From CAWEPK01 sp963835595 (GTDB lineage: Bacteria > Desulfobacterota > Syntrophorhabdia > Syntrophorhabdales > WCHB1-27): a stretch of 64,000 nucleotides of DNA. Each line of letters starts with the position of its first letter. Positions within the stretch are counted from its first letter, which is position 1. Positions 58,718-64,000 of the stretch are shown piece by piece. The notes beneath the pieces were generated by a model, which was not told the origin of the DNA, did not search any database, and saw only the letters and a list, made by a program, of their open reading frames with translations. The stretch is taken from NCBI GenBank assembly GCA_963835595.1, contig CAWIGL010000002.1, forward strand, positions 1,736,001 through 1,800,000, written 5' to 3'. Position numbers and translations under genes: made by a program.

Positions 58718-59563
58718 ATGCGGAAAGCAGTGGAGATAATCCTGCGCAGATACCCTGGGTTATGCGGTGCGGCCATCAAGCTCTGGAATCGCGGCGCAGG
58801 CAGCCGGTGCACATACGTTACGTCCGGTCCGAGCGCCCAGACGACATGCGATATCTTCAAGGGAGAGTGGTACAGCAAGCTCCCAGTTGACGCGGTGACG
58901 GGGAGCGCGGATTTGTTCGACGACGCCCGTCTCAAGTGGCTGGGGGAAGAGGTCGGGATCGCAGGGAAAAGCGTCATCGAGCTTGGGCCGCTGGAAGGCG
59001 CGCATTCTTACATGCTCGAACAGATGGGGGCCGAGAAGGTAACGGCCGTGGAAGCGAACAGCCAGGCCTACCTGAAATGCCTGATTACGAAGGAATTGCT
59101 GCGGCTTCAGAGGGTCGATTTCATCCTTGCGGACTTCATGGAGTATCTGAGGCAGACCGACCTTGTCTTCGATATCGCGGTAGCCTGCGGGGTGCTTTAC
59201 CACATGACCGACCCGGTCGAGCTTATCTCGTTGCTCGCGAAGCGGTGTCGCGGGCATCTGCTTTTGTGGACGCACTACTTCGACGGCGCGGTCCTGCGCA
59301 AGGACCCTGCCTTCAAGCTGCGTTTCACGAAGGAGACATCCGCGAGGCGTGAGGGGTTCGAGCACGTCCTGCACAGGAGCAATTACGTGCACTCGGACAA
59401 ATGGTCCGGCTTCTGCGGGGGGAGCGCTGCATACGCCAACTGGCTGAGCAGGGAAGATATACTCAACTGCCTGACCCATTTCGGCTTTGAGGACATCAAG
59501 ATACGCTTCGACGATCCGCATCCGAACGGGCCTGCCTTTGCGCTGATCGCCGGAAAGAAGTGA
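58718..59563 (+). CDS. class I SAM-dependent methyltransferase
   Basis: 281 residues. SAM-binding motif I reads VIELGPLEGAHSYMLEQMGA (~87-106), with the GxG loop changed to GPLEG; motif II is VTAVEANSQAY, followed by DIAVACGVLYHMTDPVELI. The pattern is similar to DUF1698/TrmB-like and surface-polysaccharide methyltransferases; no N-terminal signal. There is no good ribosome site before ATG 58718, and the inverted repeat ends 95 bases upstream, so the gene may have lost its native promoter. Target unknown. Confidence 0.75.
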   Translation: MRKAVEIILRRYPGLCGAAIKLWNRGAGSRCTYVTSGPSAQTTCDIFKGEWYSKLPVDAVTGSADLFDDARLKWLGEEVGIAGKSVIELGPLEGAHSYMLEQMGAEKVTAVEANSQAYLKCLITKELLRLQRVDFILADFMEYLRQTDLVFDIAVACGVLYHMTDPVELISLLAKRCRGHLLLWTHYFDGAVLRKDPAFKLRFTKETSARREGFEHVLHRSNYVHSDKWSGFCGGSAAYANWLSREDILNCLTHFGFEDIKIRFDDPHPNGPAFALIAGKK

Positions 59564-59600
59564 TATCTTTAGCCGCGTGAACCATTACCGCGCCCCCACT

Positions 59601-59939
59601 CTAGTTAATATGGGCGGCTTTGTTAATAACCTCTTCCGCCCACTGATTGAGACTCTTTCCCGCACTTTTTGCCGTTGCAAGCGCCCTGGCATGAACCTCT
59701 GGAGAAACGCGCAGCATCATCTTTCCTGAAGCTGCCTTTAATGGCTTACGGCCCGTCGCCGCACAATCCGCCAAGTAATGTTCCATGGCAGCCTGAAAGT
59801 CGGCCCTGAGTTCTTCTACGGTTTCTCCATGAAACGTGATGCTATCTGCGATCCCAATGACCTTCCCGGTAAAAACACTGTCCCTTTCATCAAATTCGAT
59901 CCGGGCCGTATATCCTTTATAGGTCATTACATTCTTCAT
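59601..59939 (-). CDS. hicB: HicB-family antitoxin
   Basis: 112 residues. N-terminal partial RNase-H-like HicB fold (YTARIEFDERDSVFTGKVIGI; ITFHGETVEELRADFQAAME) and a C-terminal ribbon-helix-helix DNA-binding segment (KMMLRVSPEVHARALATAKSAGKSLNQWAEEVI). It neutralises HicA and represses the operon. GGAGG stands before the ATG, and it overlaps hicA by four bases. Confidence 0.92.
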   Translation of the reverse strand: MKNVMTYKGYTARIEFDERDSVFTGKVIGIADSITFHGETVEELRADFQAAMEHYLADCAATGRKPLKAASGKMMLRVSPEVHARALATAKSAGKSLNQWAEEVINKAAHIN

Positions 59940-60190
59940 AGTGACACCTCCAATACCTTAAGCCATTCCCGCAGGTCTTCGACCTGATACTTTTTAGCTT
60001 CCTTGCCCGGGTGGGGCCGATGAAGGTACTGTCGACTTCCTTTAAGCTCAAAAACGACACGAGAGCCCGCTCCTTCCCGAACATCTCCGCCAAGAGCAGT
60101 CACCAGCGCCTCAATGTCGGAGAACAGAATGTTTCCCCGCGTGGGAACAGCAAAGATGGCTTCAAGAACCTGCCGGTGCTTCGCCCTCAT
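59936..60190 (-). CDS. hicA: HicA-family mRNA interferase toxin
   Basis: 84 residues, dsRNA-binding-like fold. DIEALVTALGGDVREGAGSRVVFELKG, then RQYLHRPHPGKEAKKYQVEDLREWL. The GSH of enterobacterial HicA is GSR here, with the conserved His in HRPHP, a common variant of the family. First gene of the hicAB operon, just downstream of an operator-like palindrome. Confidence 0.9.
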   Translation of the reverse strand: MRAKHRQVLEAIFAVPTRGNILFSDIEALVTALGGDVREGAGSRVVFELKGSRQYLHRPHPGKEAKKYQVEDLREWLKVLEVSL

Positions 60191-60195
60191 GTTTT

Positions 60196-60218
60196 ATGAT
60201 AGCACAAGATGCTATCAT
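60196..60218 (-). promoter_or_regulatory. palindromic operator of hicAB
   Basis: ATGATAGCA (60196-60204), CAAGA, TGCTATCAT (60210-60218): a perfect 9-bp inverted repeat six bases upstream of the hicA start codon. Its position fits autorepression by HicB. Bases 60219-60397 further hold only a weak promoter-like TTGTAA/TATAAT pair (60356, 60378) before radC. Confidence 0.6.
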
Positions 60219-60397
60219 CTGCAAGCAATCTCATGGCCAAAGCCGGAGTGCCGGCGCTATCGCCTGTACAACCATTGAATGCGCAGCATCCTTCCGTGTG
60301 ACAAGGGGTCGCCCGCATTTGCCGCGAAATTAACCCGGCTCCCTAAAAATCATCTTTGTAATTGCCCGTTTAATTTGTATAATCTTTAACGTCACCA

Positions 60398-61085
60398 ATG
60401 GGAGACTCCTTCACCATACACGATCTGCCCAGGGCCGAACGGCCGCGCGAGCGTTTGTCCGCCCTCGGCCCCGAGGCCCTTTCCGGCCAGGAGCTGCTGG
60501 CCCTCATCATAGGAAGGGGCATTCCCGGCCAATCTGCGGTCCGTATCGCCCAGGAGGTGCTGACTACCTTCGGCAACCTCAACGCCGTCAGCCGGGCGAC
60601 GGTCGAGGAATTGTCGCGGGTCAAGGGCATAGGTCTCGCCAAGGCCGCCCAGATCAAGGCGGCCTTCGAGGCTCGGCAGGCGGCAGGACCTGGCCCCCGA
60701 CGTCGGGCAGTACAGCATAAGCGACCCGTCCGGGCTGGTGAAAGCGATCCGTAAAGGCATCCAGGATAAGGCAAAGGAGCATTTCAAGCTCGTTCTCCTC
60801 AATACGAGGAACAGGATCATAGGCATATCGACCATATCCGTGGGGACGTTGAATTCGAGCCTAGTCCACCCCAGGGAGGTCTTCAAGGACGCGCTGGCGC
60901 ACAGCGCGTCTTCGATCATACTCGCCCACAACCACCCCTCGGACGACCCGGAGCCGTCCGACGACGACATCGCCATAACCCGCAGGCTGGCCGACGCGGG
61001 CCGCCTCATGGGCATAGAAGTGCTCGACCATATCATCATAACCCGCCACGGCCACACGAGCCTCAAGGAGAAGGGCCTGCTGTGA
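60398..61085 (+). CDS. radC: RadC/YeeS-family (JAB domain) protein, frameshifted
   Basis: About 229 residues after correction. N-terminal helix-hairpin-helix part (LPRAERPRERLSALGPEALSGQELLALIIG; RVKGIGLAKAAQIKAAFE), then one inserted base near 60682 and the MPN/JAB domain: SISDPSGLVKAIRKGIQ, ISVGTLNSSLVHPREVF and the metal motif ILAHNHPSDDPEPSDDDIAIT. Metal-binding residues are complete. RadC proteins are of unclear function despite the name. It is followed by nadK and recN. Confidence 0.88.
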
Positions 61086-61115
61086 CCCGGGCTTAAAGGG
61101 GAAGAAGGCAAGCGC

Positions 61116-61967
61116 ATGAATGCGGTAAATATCGTCTGCAAGAGGAAGAAAGGGGCGGCCCTGGCAGTCGCCAAAGGGATCATCGAGCGGTACGGGTCAT
61201 CCGTCCGTATCGCCCTCGACGAGGATTCCGCCTCGAACCTCGGCCGCAAGGAGGCGTTCGAGCTTGAGCACGTTGCGGACGCCGCAGACCTTATAGTAGT
61301 TTTGGGCGGCGACGGCACGCTGCTTTCCGTCGCCAGGCAGATAAGGGGTGCAGGGGTGCCCATCCTGGGGGTGAACCTTGGGGGCCTCGGCTTTTTGACG
61401 GAGATATCCCTTGAGGAGCTGCCCGACATGCTCCCCCGCGTCCTGGCCGGCGACTACGAGACATCGACCAGGTCGATGCTCGACGTAACGGTCAGGAGAC
61501 AGGAAGAGGAGATATTCACCCTTTCGCTGCTCAACGACGCGGTCATGGCCAAAGACGCCCTCGCCCGCATCATCAGCATCGAGACATACGTAGACAACGA
61601 CTACCTGACCACCTTCAGGGGCGACGGCCTCATCGTCTCGACGCCCACCGGCTCGACGGGCTATTCCCTCGCCGCGGGCGGCCCCGTCCTCTATCCTTCC
61701 CTGGAGCATGTGGTGCTCACGCCCATCTGCCCCCACACGCTGACGAACCGCCCCATCATCCTCCCGAAGGAGATGACGATACGGGCGAGGCTGCTTTCGC
61801 CGGACGAAAAGGTGATATTGACCCTCGACGGCCAGGTGGGGCTGCCCCTCCGATACCTCGACGAGGTGGTGATGAAAAAATCGGCCTTCTCCGTTTCTTT
61901 GATAAAATCGGCGACCAACGGCTATTTCGAGGTCCTGCGGACCAAGCTGAAGTGGGGTGAAAGGTAG
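61116..61967 (+). CDS. nadK: NAD kinase
   Basis: 283 residues. ATP-dependent phosphorylation of NAD to NADP. Motifs VVLGGDGTLLSVAR (GGDGT), GVNLGGLGFLTE, LNDAVMAKDALARII (NE/D motif variant) and STPTGSTGYSLAAGGP. All catalytic motifs are present. The stop codon is directly followed by the recN start (TAG-ATG). Confidence 0.95.
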   Translation: MNAVNIVCKRKKGAALAVAKGIIERYGSSVRIALDEDSASNLGRKEAFELEHVADAADLIVVLGGDGTLLSVARQIRGAGVPILGVNLGGLGFLTEISLEELPDMLPRVLAGDYETSTRSMLDVTVRRQEEEIFTLSLLNDAVMAKDALARIISIETYVDNDYLTTFRGDGLIVSTPTGSTGYSLAAGGPVLYPSLEHVVLTPICPHTLTNRPIILPKEMTIRARLLSPDEKVILTLDGQVGLPLRYLDEVVMKKSAFSVSLIKSATNGYFEVLRTKLKWGER

Positions 61968-63587
61968 ATGCTCGCTTTCCTGCGCGTTTCGGGCTTTGCC
62001 ATCATCGACAAGCTCGACGTGGAGTTCAAGGAAGGGCTCAACGTGATAACGGGCGAGACGGGCGCGGGGAAATCGATCATCATCAACGCCCTCTCTTCCC
62101 TCCTCAACGCGAAGGCGCCGGCAGACGCGGTGCGCGGGGCGGCCGAGCACGCAGAGGTGGTGGGCCATTGCTTCAAGGACGGCGAGGAGTATATTTTGAG
62201 AAGGATCATAGGCAGCCAGGGCCGCTCGCGGGCCTTCGTCAACGACAGCCCCGTGACGTTCAGGAGGCTTGAAGAGGTCGGGGACCTGCTCATCCACGTG
62301 TACGGCCAGAACGAGTCGCAGCAGCTCCTCGGAAAGGAGAACTATATCTCCATAATCGACCGTTTCCTGGGACTTGAGGCCCAAACGGAGGAGCTTTCCG
62401 CGAAGGTGAGGCGCCTCGACGAGGTCAGCCGGGACCTGGAGGCCAAGAAAAAGACCGCGGAGGGCCAGGCCAACGAGGCCGAGCTTCTCGCCTATCAGAT
62501 AAGGGAGATCGAGGAGGCCCGCATCGGCGAAGGCGAGGAAGAGGCCGTCAGGGAGAGGCTCAAGGTGCTCAAGGACGCGGCGCGGATAAGGGGCGGCATC
62601 GAAGCCGTCGAGAAAGGGCTTTACGAGGACGAGCAGTCCGTATATGCGACCGTCTCGGCGCTATCCGCGCAGCTTCGGCCGTTTTCGGGCATCGGGTGGG
62701 TTGCGGCGATCAAGGAGAAGCTCGACGGGCTTTCCTTCGACGTAGAGGACGTGATCGCATCGATCAGGGAGAAGGCGAAGTCCCTCGATTACGAGCCGGG
62801 CGAATTGGAGGCGCTGGAGGAGCGTCTCTCGACCATCGTGAGGCTCAAGGAGAAATACGCGAAGACCTACGGCAGCATACAGGAGTTCGAAGAGAGGGCG
62901 CACAAGCGCCTAGACGAGCTTCAGCATTTGAAGACGGACGTTGCGGGGCTTGAGTCCGAAAGGGCCGAGCTGTCGGCGCAGGTCGAAGAGATGGCGGGCG
63001 CCCTCTCCGCGTCGAGGAGGGGAGGCACGGGCAGGATAGAAAAACTCGTAATGGATGAGCTTGCGCTTCTCTCCATGAAGGGCGTGCGGTTCAGGATAGA
63101 GATCGCGGACCGGGGGTCGATAGGCGAAGACGGCAGGGATGAGGTCGAGTTCATGCTCTCTACGAACCCGGGCGAGCCTCTGAGACCCCTTCGCAGGGTC
63201 GCTTCGGGCGGCGAGCTTTCGAGGATCATGCTGGCCGTCAAGAAGATCACGGGGGCGGCGGAGGACAGGACGCTCGTCTTCGACGAGATCGACTCAGGGA
63301 TAGGCGGCAGGGTCGCCGAGGTTGTAGGCAGGCGGCTCCGGGAGCTCTCGGGGAGGCACCAGATCATCTGCATCACGCACCTGCCCCAGATAGCGGTTTA
63401 CGGCCACCACCATTTTCTGGTCGAGAAGGACCAGGGCGATGCCTCGACCCGCACGTCCATCAGGGAGCTGGCCGGGCGCGAGCGGACGGCGGAAGTGGCG
63501 AGGATGCTGGGGGGCATAACGATCACGCAGAAGACGCTCGGACAGGCAGAGGAGATGCTCGAACATGCTCAGAAAAGCGCGTCTTAA
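61968..63587 (+). CDS. recN: DNA repair protein RecN
   Basis: 539 residues, SMC-like ATPase for double-strand break repair. Walker A TGETGAGKSIIINALSSL, Q-loop region YGQNESQQLLGKENY, a coiled-coil centre (~150-340), ABC signature ASGGELSRIMLAVKK, Walker B TLVFDEIDSGIGGRVAEVVG and the H-loop ICITHLPQIAVYGHHHF. Same operon as nadK; the next gene begins inside its last 23 bases. Confidence 0.96.
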   Translation: MLAFLRVSGFAIIDKLDVEFKEGLNVITGETGAGKSIIINALSSLLNAKAPADAVRGAAEHAEVVGHCFKDGEEYILRRIIGSQGRSRAFVNDSPVTFRRLEEVGDLLIHVYGQNESQQLLGKENYISIIDRFLGLEAQTEELSAKVRRLDEVSRDLEAKKKTAEGQANEAELLAYQIREIEEARIGEGEEEAVRERLKVLKDAARIRGGIEAVEKGLYEDEQSVYATVSALSAQLRPFSGIGWVAAIKEKLDGLSFDVEDVIASIREKAKSLDYEPGELEALEERLSTIVRLKEKYAKTYGSIQEFEERAHKRLDELQHLKTDVAGLESERAELSAQVEEMAGALSASRRGGTGRIEKLVMDELALLSMKGVRFRIEIADRGSIGEDGRDEVEFMLSTNPGEPLRPLRRVASGGELSRIMLAVKKITGAAEDRTLVFDEIDSGIGGRVAEVVGRRLRELSGRHQIICITHLPQIAVYGHHHFLVEKDQGDASTRTSIRELAGRERTAEVARMLGGITITQKTLGQAEEMLEHAQKSAS

Positions 63588-64000
63588 GGACATACCGCAT
63601 ATCCACAGGCTGGTCAACGCGTGCGCGGGCAAAGGCGAGATGCTGCCCCGCCCGCTGGCCGAGCTTTACGACAACATGCGCGACTACGTTGTTTACGAGG
63701 ACGGGGAAACGGGCGAGGTCCAGGGCGCCTGCGCGCTCCACATATGCTGGGAGGACCTCGCCGAGATAAGGTCGCTCTGCGTAATGGAGCACGCCAGGCG
63801 CAAGGGCCTGGGCGGAGAGCCTCGTAAGGACATGCATCGACGAGGCGGGCCGGCTCGAAGTAAAAAGGCTCTTCGTGCTCACATATCGCTCTGAATTCTT
63901 CGGGCGCTTCGGCTTCGAGGAGGTGGAGAAGACGGAGCTGCCCCAGAAAATCTGGACGGACTGCGTCAATTGCCCCAAATTCCCCCTCTGCGACGAAGTG
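63565..64000 (+). CDS. single-domain N-acetyltransferase (ArgA-like), frameshifted and cut by window edge
   Basis: GNAT-fold protein beginning MLRKARLKDIPHIHRLVNACAGKGEMLPRPL and reading GACALHICWEDLAEIRSLCVMEHARRKGLG, the acetyl-CoA loop. One base is inserted near 63814, after which the other frame gives ESLVRTCIDEAGRLEVKRLFVLTYRSEFFGRFGFEEVEK and KIWTDCVNCPKFPLCDEV. The C-terminal CxxCPKFPxCDE motif is typical of the short N-acetylglutamate synthases of delta-proteobacteria, which start arginine synthesis. The 3' end lies outside the window. Confidence 0.8.

Noticed and set aside
1..64000. CRISPR arrays, tRNA or rRNA genes, phage modules
   Set aside because: No regularly spaced repeats, no cloverleaf with a GTTCGAATCC-like T-loop, and no structural phage genes were found by reading.

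Overview
Taxonomy and overall character. The window is GC-rich, apart from two visibly AT-richer islands, and looks like an anaerobic aromatic-degrading Desulfobacterota (delta-proteobacterial) chromosome. A syntroph of the Syntrophorhabdus type would fit best. This placement is an inference from gene content: TRAP transporters, many aryl/acyl-CoA ligases, a three-subunit molybdenum enzyme matching 4-hydroxybenzoyl-CoA reductase, corrinoid methyltransferases, beta-oxidation genes, SelB, and HdrD/GlcF-like Fe-S proteins. No rRNA, tRNA or CRISPR array was seen.

Layout. 1-3.6 kb (-): acyl-CoA ligase with a TRAP transporter (DctP-Q-M; DctM runs off the left edge), divergent from a GntR regulator (3.7-4.6 kb). 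4.7-6.9 kb: Tat-exported Fe-S aldo/keto reductase and a secreted DUF6599-like protein. 6.9-9.7 kb (-): overlapping trio of metallo-beta-lactamase hydrolase, cell-wall amidase and O-methyltransferase. 10-13.4 kb: beta-oxidation operon (3-hydroxyacyl-CoA dehydrogenase, enoyl-CoA hydratase, thiolase, DUF35 partner) with several single-base frameshifts, convergent with a second thiolase (13.5-14.7 kb). 14.9-18.5 kb: permease, exported methyltransferase, unknown secreted proteins. 18.6-29.1 kb: Tat amidohydrolase, an IS element with 17-bp target duplications, acyl-CoA ligase, FCD-type GntR regulator, second acyl-CoA ligase and a second TRAP system. 29.1-34.5 kb: AT-richer island with another ligase, a three-component corrinoid methyltransferase (O-demethylase-like) system and an orphan DctP. 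34.6-38.4 kb: hcrBCA-like genes. 38.6-43.0 kb: FAD oxidase / CCG Fe-S protein / FAD oxidase operon. 43-53 kb: housekeeping genes (nuclease, selB, D,D-carboxypeptidase, M48 protease, glycosyltransferase, uvrB, uvrC). 53.1-58.6 kb: a segment bounded by an inverted repeat, holding an AT-richer TPR gene and two insertion sequences. 58.7-64 kb: methyltransferase, hicAB, radC, nadK, recN and an ArgA-like acetyltransferase cut by the right edge.

How it fits together. A plausible funnel is: TRAP uptake of an aromatic acid, CoA activation by one of four ligases, corrinoid-dependent removal of methyl groups to tetrahydrofolate, reductive dehydroxylation of 4-hydroxybenzoyl-CoA to benzoyl-CoA by Hcr, and later thiolytic steps by the beta-oxidation genes. 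Three separate promoter regions (amidohydrolase, ligase-gntR operon, FAD/Fe-S operon) carry the same TGTCGA-based operator, so they probably form one local regulon, with the FCD GntR protein at 23.6 kb the best candidate regulator.

Caution. Eleven single-base frameshifts interrupt nine otherwise well-conserved genes. They look more like sequence errors than decay, so those genes are annotated as whole CDSs with the break located.
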